From: Sphaerisporangium siamense
GTDB taxonomy: Bacteria > Actinomycetota > Actinomycetes > Streptosporangiales > Streptosporangiaceae
DNA length: 64,000 nt
Assembly (NCBI RefSeq): GCF_014205275.1
Contig: NZ_JACHND010000001.1
Coordinates: 5,394,001-5,458,000 of the forward strand
Direction of reading: 5' to 3'
Shown: positions 34,228-42,552 of the stretch, one piece after another
How the letters are laid out: every line of letters starts with the position of its first letter
Position numbering within the stretch: the first letter of the stretch is position 1
Notes under the pieces: generated by a model
Seen by the model: only the letters and a program-made list of their open reading frames with translations
What the model was told of the DNA's origin: nothing
The model's database searches: none
Position numbers and translations under genes: made by a program

Positions 34228-35040
34228 ATGCTCGAGGTCGCAGGACTGTCCAAGTCCTACGGTGAGGGCGACGGCGCCGTGCGCGCCATCGACGACCTCA
34301 CCTTCACGGTGAACCCTCACGAGTTCGTCTGCATCGTCGGGCCGTCAGGCTGCGGCAAGACGACGCTGCTGAAGTGCCTGTCCGGGCTCATGCCGCCCAC
34401 CGGCGGCAGGGCCGTGCTCGACGGGACGGTGATCGACGACCCGCCCGAGACGCTCGCCCTGGTCTTCCAGGAGTACACGCGATCCCTGCTGCCCTGGATG
34501 ACCGTCCTGGACAACGTCGTCCTCCCCCTGCGGGCCAAGGGGATGGGCAAGGCGGAACGGCGCCGGCTGGCGCTGGAGTCGCTGGAGGCCGTGGGCCTCG
34601 CCGAGTTCACCCACGTGTACCCGTGGCAGCTCTCCGGCGGCATGCAGCAGCGCGTCGCCATCGCCCGCGCGCTGGCCTACCGGCCCAAGGTCCTGCTGAT
34701 GGACGAGCCGTTCGCCTCCGTCGACGCCCAGACGCGCGCCGAGCTGGAGGACCTCATGCTGCAGGTGCGCGACACCTTCGACGTCACCGTGGTCCTGGTC
34801 ACCCACGACATCGACGAGGCGGTGTACCTCGCCGACCGCGTGGTCGTGCTGTCCAAGCGCCCGACGCGGGTCCGCGAGATCGTCGAGGTCGGCCTTCCCC
34901 GTGCCCGCGACCAGGTCACCACCAAGGAGGACCCCCGGTTCGCCCGGCTGCGCGGGCACGTCGCGCGCCTGATCGTCGGCGCCCCCGGCGACGCGGCCGC
35001 CGCCGGGGACCTCACGTCCGCGCCCGCCGAGGTGGCCTGA
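34228..35040 (+). CDS. ABC transporter ATP-binding protein (SsuB/TauB family)
   Basis: A 270-residue importer ATPase: Walker A GPSGCGKTT, Q-loop FQEYTRSLLPW, signature LSGGMQQRVAIARAL, Walker B VLLMDEPFASVDAQTR and H-loop VTHDIDEAVYLADR. The sequence is typical of sulfonate/taurine/nitrate-type importers. ATG 34228 follows GGAGAAG. Its stop overlaps the next start in TGATG, linking uptake with metabolism. Confidence 0.95.
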   Translation: MLEVAGLSKSYGEGDGAVRAIDDLTFTVNPHEFVCIVGPSGCGKTTLLKCLSGLMPPTGGRAVLDGTVIDDPPETLALVFQEYTRSLLPWMTVLDNVVLPLRAKGMGKAERRRLALESLEAVGLAEFTHVYPWQLSGGMQQRVAIARALAYRPKVLLMDEPFASVDAQTRAELEDLMLQVRDTFDVTVVLVTHDIDEAVYLADRVVVLSKRPTRVREIVEVGLPRARDQVTTKEDPRFARLRGHVARLIVGAPGDAAAAGDLTSAPAEVA

Positions 35041-36686
35041 TGCCCCTCGTCCTGGAGGCCATGGGCCAGGCCCTGCGCGACCTCGGCGTCCCGGTGATGT
35101 TCGGCCTGCCGGGCAGCGGCAACTACGAGCTGGTCCACGCCGCCCGCGCCGCCGGCGTCGCCTACTACGGCGCCAACCACGAGGCCGGCGCGGTCGGCAT
35201 GGCCGACGGCTGGGCGCGGGTGACCGGGGCGACCGGCCTCGCCATGCTCTCGCAGGGCCCCGGGCTCACCAACGGGCTGACCGCGCTCACCGAGGCGGTC
35301 AAGAGCAGGACCCCGCTGGTCGTCGTCGTCATCGACACCCCCAGGCTCTCCCTCCACGGCAACCTCAACATCGACCAGACCGCGGTGGTGACCGCGCTCG
35401 GCGCCGGCGCCACCACGGTCCGCTCGGCGGCGACCGCCGTGGACGACCTGCGGCGCTCCCTGCGCCGCGCCGCGGTCGAGCGCCGTCCCGTCGTGCTGAT
35501 GGTCCCGCTCGACCTGGTCCACGCCGAGGTGCCCGCGGGCGCCGCCGTCAGAGAGGGGATCGCCCCGCCCTCGGCGCCCTGGCCGGACCCCGAGGCCATC
35601 GCCGAGGCGGCGAAGCTCGTCAGGGCCGCCGCCCGGCCCGTCGTCCTCGGCGGACGCGGGGCCGTGCGGGCCGGCGCCCGTGAGGAGCTTCTCGCCCTCG
35701 CCGGCCGGATCGGCGCGCTGCTGACCGTGTCGGCGCCCGCCAAGGGCCTGTTCGCGGGCGCGGAGTTCGACCTCGGCGTCTCGGGCAGCTTCGCCTCGCC
35801 GCTGGCCGCGGGCCTGCTCGCCGAGGCGGACCTGGTGCTGGCGTTCGGCGCCGGGCTGAACGCCTGGACCACCGGCAACGACCGGATGCCGCCCCCCGGC
35901 GTGCCGGTCGTCCAGGTGGACGTCGACGCCCGCTCGATCGGCGCGCACCGTCCCGCCGCGGTGGCGATCCAGGCCGACGCCCGGGTCGCCGCCCGCGCCC
36001 TGTACGAGGAGCTCGGGCCCGGCGACCGGCCGGGCTTCAGGACCGCGGAGGTCGCCGCGCGGATCCGCGGGCACGACCCGGCGAAGGAGTTCACGCCCGC
36101 CGACGGCGGCCGGGGCCTGGACCCGCGCGTGTTCACCCTCGCCCTGGACCGGATCCTGCCCTCCGAGCGCACGGTCACCATCGACTCCGGGCACTTCATG
36201 GGCTGGCCGGCCAAGTACCTGTCGGCCCCCGACGCCGCCGGGTTCCTCTACCCGCAGGCCTTCCAGTGCGTGGGCCTCGGCCTCGGGAACGCCGTCGGCG
36301 CCGCCGTGGCCCGTCCCGACCGGATCAGCGTCCTCGCCGTCGGCGACGGCGGCATGATGCTGAGCCCGCAGGAGCTCGACACCGCCGTCCGCCACGGCCT
36401 GCCGCTGCTCGTCGTGGTGTACGACGACTCGGCCTACGGGGCCGAGGTGCACCGGTTCGAGCCGATCGGCCTGGCGGTCGACCTGGTCCGCTTCCCCGAC
36501 CGCGACTTCGCCGCGATGGCACGTTCCGCCGGCGCGCGCGGCGTCACCGTCCGCGCCGTCGAGGACCTGGAGGAGCTGCGCGACTGGCTCGGCGACCCCC
36601 GCGGCCCCATGGTGCTGGACGTCAAGATCGATCCGACCGTGCTCGGCGGCTGGGTCGCCGGCAACTCCAAGGCGGCACTGGCATGA
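35040..36686 (+). CDS. Thiamine diphosphate-dependent enzyme (benzoylformate decarboxylase-like)
   Basis: A 548-residue ThDP enzyme of the acetolactate synthase/benzoylformate decarboxylase superfamily. The cofactor-activating glutamate is in GANHEAGAVGMADGWAR. The ThDP/Mg motif begins GDGGMMLSPQELDTAV and ends at VVYDDSAYG, where DD replaces the more usual ND or NN pair. Regulatory subunits or FAD sites of true acetolactate synthase are not evident. Placed among aromatic genes, decarboxylation of an aryl-glyoxylate is likely. Isatinate (2-aminobenzoylformate), the product of isatin hydrolase, would be a fitting substrate (inference). Confidence 0.85.
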   Translation: MPLVLEAMGQALRDLGVPVMFGLPGSGNYELVHAARAAGVAYYGANHEAGAVGMADGWARVTGATGLAMLSQGPGLTNGLTALTEAVKSRTPLVVVVIDTPRLSLHGNLNIDQTAVVTALGAGATTVRSAATAVDDLRRSLRRAAVERRPVVLMVPLDLVHAEVPAGAAVREGIAPPSAPWPDPEAIAEAAKLVRAAARPVVLGGRGAVRAGAREELLALAGRIGALLTVSAPAKGLFAGAEFDLGVSGSFASPLAAGLLAEADLVLAFGAGLNAWTTGNDRMPPPGVPVVQVDVDARSIGAHRPAAVAIQADARVAARALYEELGPGDRPGFRTAEVAARIRGHDPAKEFTPADGGRGLDPRVFTLALDRILPSERTVTIDSGHFMGWPAKYLSAPDAAGFLYPQAFQCVGLGLGNAVGAAVARPDRISVLAVGDGGMMLSPQELDTAVRHGLPLLVVVYDDSAYGAEVHRFEPIGLAVDLVRFPDRDFAAMARSAGARGVTVRAVEDLEELRDWLGDPRGPMVLDVKIDPTVLGGWVAGNSKAALA

Positions 36687-37774
36687 CAGGACGGACAGAG
36701 GCGCCGGGCATCAAGAGCTACCCGCGGTTCGTCGCCGCCGCCGTGCAGGCCGCACCGGTCTTCCTCGACCCGGACGCGACCGTCGCCAAGGCGCGCTCGC
36801 TGATCGCCGAGGCGGCGCGCAACGGGGCCGAGCTGGTCGCCTTCCCCGAGGTGTTCGTCCCCGGCTACCCGTACTGGAACTGGACCATGACCCCGGTCCA
36901 GGGCGGCCCGTGGTTCGAGCGCCTGTACCGGGCCTCCGTGGACGTGCCGGGGCCGCACGTGGACGCGATCCGCGCCGCGGCCCGGGAGCACGGCTGCCAC
37001 GTCGTCATCGGCGTCAACGAACGCGCGCGCTACGGGGCGGGCACCCTCTACAACAGCGTGCTCGTGATCGACGACAGGGGCGAGCTGCTCGGCGTTCACC
37101 GCAAGCTCGTCCCGACCTGGGCCGAGAAGCTCACCTGGGCCAACGGTGACGGCAGCTCGCTGCGCGTCCACGACACCGAGGTCGGGCCGCTCGGGGTGCT
37201 CGCCTGCGGCGAGAACACCAACACGCTGGCCAGGTTCACCCTGCTGGCGCAGGGCGAGCTCGTCCACGTCGCCAACTACATCGCCCTGCCGGTCGCGCCC
37301 GAGGACTACGACATGGTCGAGGCGATCAAGGTCCGCGCCGCCGCGCACGCCTTCGAGGGCAAGGTCTTCAACATCGTGGCCTGCTCCACCGTGTCCGAGG
37401 AGATCATCGACACGGTCGCGGGCGGGGACGAGGAGGCGCGCAAGCTGCTGAGCCGGGAGCACAGCGCGTTCTCCGGCGTGTTCGGCCCGGACGGCCGGCT
37501 CATCACCGAGCCCCTCATCGACGAGGAGGGCATCGTCTACGCCGAGATCGACCTGTCCCGCTGCATCCAGCCCAAGCAGATGCACGACATCATCGGCCAC
37601 TACAACCGCTTCGACATCTTCGAGCTGCGCGTCGACACCCGGAGCCGGCGGCCGGTGGTGCTGCTGCGCGACGACCCTCCGCCCGCGAACACCGCGAGGC
37701 CGGGCGCCGAGACCACCCGGGCGCACGCCGACCAGCACCCCGTGCGCGCGCCGCGCGCCGGCGACGGCGACTGA
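36683..37774 (+). CDS. Nitrilase
   Basis: A 363-residue member of the true nitrilase branch of the C-N hydrolase superfamily. The triad is E56 (AFPEVFVPGYPYW), K141 (HRKLVPTWAEKL) and C175 (VLACGENTN), with E148 as the usual fourth residue. The CGENTN motif is that of nitrile-converting enzymes. It converts a nitrile to acid and ammonia in one step; arylacetonitriles or indole-3-acetonitrile are candidates. It overlaps the ThDP gene by ATGA. The C-terminal 40 residues are Pro/Arg/Ala-rich and probably disordered. Confidence 0.93.
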   Translation: MTGRTEAPGIKSYPRFVAAAVQAAPVFLDPDATVAKARSLIAEAARNGAELVAFPEVFVPGYPYWNWTMTPVQGGPWFERLYRASVDVPGPHVDAIRAAAREHGCHVVIGVNERARYGAGTLYNSVLVIDDRGELLGVHRKLVPTWAEKLTWANGDGSSLRVHDTEVGPLGVLACGENTNTLARFTLLAQGELVHVANYIALPVAPEDYDMVEAIKVRAAAHAFEGKVFNIVACSTVSEEIIDTVAGGDEEARKLLSREHSAFSGVFGPDGRLITEPLIDEEGIVYAEIDLSRCIQPKQMHDIIGHYNRFDIFELRVDTRSRRPVVLLRDDPPPANTARPGAETTRAHADQHPVRAPRAGDGD

Positions 37775-37848
37775 CGGCGACCGGCCCCACCTGACCCCAC
37801 CTGACCACGAGACGCACCCGTCGGATGCGCACGAATGAAAGGGAAGCC

Positions 37849-38949
37849 ATGAGAGAGGACGTCATCGGCCGTTCCCGCGTCCAGGACACCGAGGAACTCG
37901 AGCGGTACTACGCGGAACTCGGGAAGTTCGACGCCGGAGCCCTGTGGACCGTGGCGAACGAGATCGAGCCCTGGTACCCCCAGCCCCGCTCGGTCCCCAT
38001 GCACTGGCGCTACCAGGACCTGCGGCCCCTGGTCCTGAAGTCGGCCTCGCTGGTCAGCGGCGACGACGCGGGACGGCGGGTGGTCATGCTCGTCAACGAG
38101 GGCCGCAGGGAGCTCAGCGCCGCGGTCGGCCTCCTCTACACCGGGCTGCAGATCATGAACCCGGGGGAGGCCATGACGGCGCACCGTCACGCCGCCGCCG
38201 CGCTGCGCTTCGTCATCGAGGGCGAGGGCGCGTGGACCATCGTCGACGGGGACCGCCTCAAGGTCGGGCCGCGCGACTTCGCCATCACCCCCAAGGGCAC
38301 CTGGCACGAGCACGGCAACGACTCCGCGGAGAACCCGGTCATCTGGCAGGACGGCCTGGACATCCCCCTGATCAACGCTCTTGACGCCAACTTCTACGAG
38401 GTGCACCCGGAGCTGCACCAGGTGCCGGGCGCGGTCGTCAACACCTCGCTGCTGCGGCACGGCGCGGGCGTGCTCAAGCCGGACCGCAGGAGCTGGAGCA
38501 AGCGGTACTCCCCGCTGCTGGCCTACCCCTGGGACATGACCTACCAGGCGCTGCTCGACCAGGCCAAGGTCAGCGAGGGAACCCCCTACGACGGGGTGAT
38601 CATGGAGTACGTCAACCCGGTCACCGGCGGCTCGGTCATGCCGACCATGGGCGCCCACATGCAGTTGCTGCGGCCGGGCCAGGCCACCCAGGCGCACCGG
38701 CACACCGGCTCGGTCATCTACCACGTGGCCAAGGGCCGGGGCCACTCCATCGTCGCGGGCCGCCGGTTCGACTGGAAGGAGAACGACATCTTCGCCGTCC
38801 CCTCCTGGGCCTGGCACGAGCACGCCAACGACGACGACGCCGACGACGCCTGCCTGTTCTCCTTCAACGACTTCCCCATGATCCACTCGCTGGACCTGTG
38901 GGCCGAGGAGGCGTACTCCGCCGACGGCGGCCACCAGCCCGTCCTCTGA
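37849..38949 (+). CDS. Gentisate 1,2-dioxygenase-like bicupin
   Basis: A 366-residue bicupin dioxygenase. The N-terminal cupin has iron ligands H112 and H114 (AHRHAAAALRF) and H153 (TWHEHGND). The C-terminal cupin keeps an equivalent set (AHRHTGSVIYH, WAWHEHAND). The family cleaves gentisate or other substituted salicylates between C1 and C2. The next two genes suit its product, maleylpyruvate. ATG 37849 has an AAAGGGA site; ATG 37825 is less well placed. Gentisate is the default substrate; an amino- or hydroxy-salicylate is an alternative. Confidence 0.9.
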   Translation: MREDVIGRSRVQDTEELERYYAELGKFDAGALWTVANEIEPWYPQPRSVPMHWRYQDLRPLVLKSASLVSGDDAGRRVVMLVNEGRRELSAAVGLLYTGLQIMNPGEAMTAHRHAAAALRFVIEGEGAWTIVDGDRLKVGPRDFAITPKGTWHEHGNDSAENPVIWQDGLDIPLINALDANFYEVHPELHQVPGAVVNTSLLRHGAGVLKPDRRSWSKRYSPLLAYPWDMTYQALLDQAKVSEGTPYDGVIMEYVNPVTGGSVMPTMGAHMQLLRPGQATQAHRHTGSVIYHVAKGRGHSIVAGRRFDWKENDIFAVPSWAWHEHANDDDADDACLFSFNDFPMIHSLDLWAEEAYSADGGHQPVL

Positions 38950-39022
38950 CCGCCCCCGCGGTCCCCGTCCGCGGCGACGGCCGTCCTCGCCCGGCGTTCC
39001 ACCCCATCCCCAAGGAGTTCCA

Positions 39023-39925
39023 TTGCGACTGCTCACCTTCCAGACCGCCGGCCTGGAGCCGCGCGCCGGTGCGCTCGAAGGCGAGGACGTCATCGACCTC
39101 GCCGCCCTCGGTGAGGCCGCGGGCCGGCCGCTGCCGCGCACGACCGGCGGCTACGTCGCCGACGAGACCGCGCTCGCCACGGCACGCGACCTGCTCACCG
39201 CGCACCGCGGCGCCTGGCCCGCGGGCACGGCGCACCGGCTCGGCGACGTGACCCTGCGCGCCCCCCTGCGGCCCGGGAAGATCGTGGGGGTGGGGCTGAA
39301 CTACGTCGAGCACGTGGCGGAGTCGAGCCGCTCCCTGGACACCGCCAAGGAGCTCCCCACCCGGCCGGTGCTGTTCTCCAAGCCGGCGACCGCGGTCGTC
39401 GGGCCGGGCGAGCCGATCCTGCACAACGCCGCGCTCACCGAGCAGCTCGACTGGGAGTGCGAGCTGGCCGTCGTCATCGGGAGCACCGCGCGCGGCGTCA
39501 AGGCCGGGGACGCGCTCGCGCACGTGTTCGGCTACTCGATCACCAACGACATCAGCGCCCGCGACCAGCGGCGCTCGGGACAGTGGTTCTTCTCCAAGGG
39601 CCAGGATTCCTACGCGCCGCTCGGGCCGTGGATCGTGACGGCCGACGAGATCGGCGACCCGCAGGACCTCGACGTGTCCCTCCGCGTCAACGGCGAGGTG
39701 AAGCAGAAGTCCAACACCCGCCACATGCTCTTCTCCATCGCCGACCTCATCGCCGACATCACCTCCGGCATGACCCTGGAGCCGGGCGACGTCATCGCGA
39801 CCGGCTCGCCGTCGGGCGTCGGGGCCGCGCAGGTCCCGCCGCAGTTCCTGCGCCCGGGGGACGTCGTCGAGCTGGAGATCGAGAACATCGGCCGGCTCGT
39901 CAACCCCGTCGTCGCCCACCCCTGA
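39023..39925 (+). CDS. Fumarylacetoacetate hydrolase-family protein (probable maleylpyruvate/acylpyruvate hydrolase)
   Basis: A 300-residue FAH-fold enzyme. Residues from about 80 match the family (LRPGKIVGVGLNYVEHVAES, QLDWECELAVVIG, GYSITNDISARDQ, GDVIATGSPSGVG). The acidic metal ligands lie in the WECELAVVIG stretch and the downstream D. TTG 39023 is the start, with AAGGAGT upstream. Next to a gentisate dioxygenase it should split maleylpyruvate (or fumarylpyruvate) into pyruvate and maleate (or fumarate). A maleate isomerase gene follows and no maleylpyruvate isomerase is seen, so direct maleylpyruvate hydrolysis is favoured. Confidence 0.9.
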   Translation: MRLLTFQTAGLEPRAGALEGEDVIDLAALGEAAGRPLPRTTGGYVADETALATARDLLTAHRGAWPAGTAHRLGDVTLRAPLRPGKIVGVGLNYVEHVAESSRSLDTAKELPTRPVLFSKPATAVVGPGEPILHNAALTEQLDWECELAVVIGSTARGVKAGDALAHVFGYSITNDISARDQRRSGQWFFSKGQDSYAPLGPWIVTADEIGDPQDLDVSLRVNGEVKQKSNTRHMLFSIADLIADITSGMTLEPGDVIATGSPSGVGAAQVPPQFLRPGDVVELEIENIGRLVNPVVAHP

Positions 39926-39962
39926 GCCGCGGCGCCCCCGACACCACCACCGAAGGAGGACC

Positions 39963-40718
39963 GTGATCCCCCGCCGTATCAGGATCGGCCAGATCGTTCC
40001 CAGTTCCAACATCACCATGGAGACCGAGATCCCCGCCATGTTGCGGGCCAGGGAGCGGGTCGAGCCCGAGCGCTTCACCTTCCACTCCAGCCGCATGCGG
40101 ATGACGGAGGTGACCAAGGAGCAGCTGGAGGCGATGGACGACGACGCCGTGCGCTGCGCCGTCGAGCTGACCGACGCCCGCGTGGACGTCATGGGCTACG
40201 CCTGCCTCGTCGCGATCATGAGCCGTGGTCTCGGCTACCACCGCGACTCGCAGCGGCGGCTGCGGGAGAGCGCCGTCGGCGCCGGGGCCGACACACCGGT
40301 CGTCACCAGCGCGGGAGCCCTGATCGAGGGGCTGAACGCGCTCGGCGCGAAGAAGGTCGCGCTGATCGCGCCCTACATGCTCCCCCTGACCAAGGCGGTC
40401 GTGGAGTACATCGAGCACGAGGGCATCACGGTCACCGACTACATCGCGCTGGAGATCCCCGACAACCTGGAGGTCGGCGCGCGCGACCCGCGCGTCCTCA
40501 CCGACATCGTCCAGGATCTCGACCACCAGGACGCCGACGCCGTCGTGCTCTCCGCGTGCGTGCAGATGCCCTCCCTGGAGGCCGTCCAGGAGGTGGAGGA
40601 CGCCATCGGCAAGCCCGTCGTGTCGGCCGCGGTGTGCACCGTCTACCAGATGCTGAAGCAGCTCGGCCTCAAGACCTACGTGCCGGACGCCGGCGCGCTG
40701 CTGTCCGGACGGTACTGA
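39963..40718 (+). CDS. maiA: Maleate cis-trans isomerase (Asp/Glu racemase superfamily)
   Basis: A 251-residue enzyme with the two catalytic cysteines of maleate isomerase/arylmalonate decarboxylase relatives: C81 (MGYACLVAIMS) and C199 (LSACVQMPS). The N-terminal IVPSSNITMETEIPAM carries the carboxylate-binding Asn. It would isomerise maleate to fumarate for the TCA cycle, completing a gentisate route via maleate. The GTG start is only three bases from GGAGG, a tight spacing, but no other start is near. The symbol follows the Alcaligenes/Nocardia gene name; note that maiA is also used elsewhere for maleylacetoacetate isomerase. Confidence 0.88.
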   Translation: MIPRRIRIGQIVPSSNITMETEIPAMLRARERVEPERFTFHSSRMRMTEVTKEQLEAMDDDAVRCAVELTDARVDVMGYACLVAIMSRGLGYHRDSQRRLRESAVGAGADTPVVTSAGALIEGLNALGAKKVALIAPYMLPLTKAVVEYIEHEGITVTDYIALEIPDNLEVGARDPRVLTDIVQDLDHQDADAVVLSACVQMPSLEAVQEVEDAIGKPVVSAAVCTVYQMLKQLGLKTYVPDAGALLSGRY

Positions 40719-40776
40719 CCCCGTACCGGCACCGCGCTGGCCCCGCCGCGTGCGGGCGGCCGCGGCGTCCGCCCGG

Positions 40777-40792
40777 GATGACGAATGTCATC
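40777..40792. promoter_or_regulatory. Palindrome GATGAC-GAAT-GTCATC, probable response-regulator site
   Basis: A perfect 6+6 inverted repeat centred about 66 bases before the ABC operon start. The spacing suits activation by the NarL/DesR-type regulator encoded at the end of the same operon. Assignment to that regulator is inferred. Confidence 0.6.
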
Positions 40793-40837
40793 GCGAACGC
40801 CGGAGAAGGGGCACTGAGCACCGTCCCCGCCCCTGCC

Positions 40838-40843
40838 TAGGGT
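40838..40843 (+). promoter_or_regulatory. -10 element TAGGGT of a probable leaderless transcript
   Basis: TAGGGT ends seven bases before the ATG at 40851. Transcription would start at or within a base or two of the start codon, and no ribosome site is present, as in leaderless actinobacterial mRNAs. Confidence 0.5.
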
Positions 40844-40850
40844 CGACTTC

Positions 40851-41741
40851 ATGAACGCGATCACCTTCACGGACGTGAGCAAAACCTACGGCGAGGTGCC
40901 CGCCGTGGACGGGCTGAACCTCACCATGGAGGCCGGGCGCACGGTCGCCCTCCTGGGACCGAACGGCGCCGGCAAGTCCACGACGATCAACATGCTGCTG
41001 GGGCTCGTCCGCCCCGGCGCGGGCCGCGTCGAGATCTTCGGCCGCACCCCCGACGAGGCCGTCGCGGCCGGGATGGTCGGCGCCATGCTGCAGGACGGCG
41101 CCCTCATCCCCGAGCTGACCGTCCGCGAGACGGTCGACTTCGTCCGCCGCCTGTACCCGGCGCCGCTCCCGCTGACGGACGTCCTGGAGATGGCCGGGCT
41201 CACCGGCCTGGCCGGGCGGCGGGCGGGGGCGCTGTCGGGCGGGCAGGCGCAGCGCGTCCGGTTCGCCCTGGCCGTCGCGGGCGCCCCCGGCCTGCTGGTG
41301 CTGGACGAGCCCACCACGGCGATGGACGTCGAGTCCCGCCGGGCCTTCTGGGAGAGCATGCGCGCCTACGCGGACGAGGGCCGCACGGTGCTGTTCGCCA
41401 CCCACTACCTGGAGGAGGCCGACGCGGCCGCCGACCGCGTGATCGTCATGACCCGGGGCCGGGTGGCGGCCGACGGCACGCCCGCGCAGATCAGGGCGGG
41501 CGCGGGCGGCGGCTCGGTCTCCTTCGCGCTCGGCGGGCAGTCCTGCGCGGGCCTGGACGCGCTGCCGGGCGTGAGCTCCGTCGAGATCGACGCCGCCACC
41601 GTGCGGCTGCGCACCGTCGACGTCGACGCCACGGTGGACGCGCTCTACCGTGGGACCACGCTGCGGGTGCGCGACCTGCGCGTGCGGGACGCCGCCCTGG
41701 AGGACGCGTTCCTCGCCCTCACCCGGCACGCGGAGGACTGA
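40851..41741 (+). CDS. ABC transporter ATP-binding protein (ABC-2 exporter)
   Basis: A 296-residue ATPase with [10 protein letters not shown], the Q-loop [17 protein letters not shown], signature [14 protein letters not shown], Walker [13 protein letters not shown] and H-loop [15 protein letters not shown]. It is the first gene of a four-gene unit with a permease, histidine kinase and response regulator. That layout is typical of DesKR-like modules, where the transporter is regulated by and may signal to the kinase. The substrate is unknown (lipid, peptide or drug). Confidence 0.94.
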   Translation: MNAITFTDVSKTYGEVPAVDGLNLTMEAGRTVALLGPNGAGKSTTINMLLGLVRPGAGRVEIFGRTPDEAVAAGMVGAMLQDGALIPELTVRETVDFVRRLYPAPLPLTDVLEMAGLTGLAGRRAGALSGGQAQRVRFALAVAGAPGLLVLDEPTTAMDVESRRAFWESMRAYADEGRTVLFATHYLEEADAAADRVIVMTRGRVAADGTPAQIRAGAGGGSVSFALGGQSCAGLDALPGVSSVEIDAATVRLRTVDVDATVDALYRGTTLRVRDLRVRDAALEDAFLALTRHAED

Positions 41742-41743
41742 CC

Positions 41744-42547
41744 ATGCCGACCCCCATGCCGACCCCCATGCCGACTCCCACCCTCGTCACCGGGCGCGCC
41801 CCGAACCCGTTCCCGCGCTACGTCAGGCTCGAAGCGCTCCGCATGCTGCGCAACAAGCGCTACGCGATCTTCGTCGTGGCGTTCCCCGTCGGCCTCTACC
41901 TGCTCTACGCGAACCTGTGGGGCGGCGAGGTGGACGAGGCGTCAGGCGTGCGGGCGAGCGTCCAGCTCATGGTCTCGATGGCCGCCTACGGCGCCCTGGC
42001 CGCGTCGATCATGTCCACCGCCGTGCCGTGGTCGCAGGAACGGCAGGCCGGGTGGCTTCGCCGGCTCCAGGTCACCCCGCTGCGCGGCCGGACCGTCATC
42101 GCCACCAAGCTGGTCTCCTCGCTGCTGCTGGTGCTGCCCTCCCTGGTGCTCGTCTCGGCCGCCGCCGTGCTGACCCAGCACGTGACGCTGCCCGCCGGGC
42201 GATGGGCGGCGCTCATCGCGGTCATGTGGGCCGGGACGGTCCCGTTCGCCGCCCTCGGCCTGATCATCGGCTCGCTGGCCAGGCCGGACACCGCCCAGCC
42301 GCTGGCGATCGCGGGGATGTTCGGCCTCGCCCTGCTCGGCGGCCTGTGGTTCCCCGTCGACATGCTGCCGGACACCCTCGGCATGGTCGCCCGCGCGCTG
42401 CCGTCCTACGACTACGCCGACATCGGCCGGCGGATCGTCGCCGGCGCCGCCCCGCACGCCGGGGCCGTGGGCGGCATCCTGGTCTGGAGCTCGGCGCTCT
42501 GCGCCCTGGCGGTCCTGGCCTACCGCAGGGCGACGGCGCGGGGCTGA
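41744..42547 (+). CDS. ABC-2 type transporter permease
   Basis: A 267-residue membrane protein with about six helices; it starts two bases after the ATPase stop. The N-terminus begins [13 protein letters not shown], encoded by a short tandem DNA repeat (three copies of ATGCCGACCCCC or a near form). This offers several in-frame starts: ATG 41744, 41756 and 41768. The conserved part begins [20 protein letters not shown]. It is the membrane half of the exporter. Confidence 0.9.
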   Translation: MPTPMPTPMPTPTLVTGRAPNPFPRYVRLEALRMLRNKRYAIFVVAFPVGLYLLYANLWGGEVDEASGVRASVQLMVSMAAYGALAASIMSTAVPWSQERQAGWLRRLQVTPLRGRTVIATKLVSSLLLVLPSLVLVSAAAVLTQHVTLPAGRWAALIAVMWAGTVPFAALGLIIGSLARPDTAQPLAIAGMFGLALLGGLWFPVDMLPDTLGMVARALPSYDYADIGRRIVAGAAPHAGAVGGILVWSSALCALAVLAYRRATARG

Positions 42548-42552
42548 CCGTC

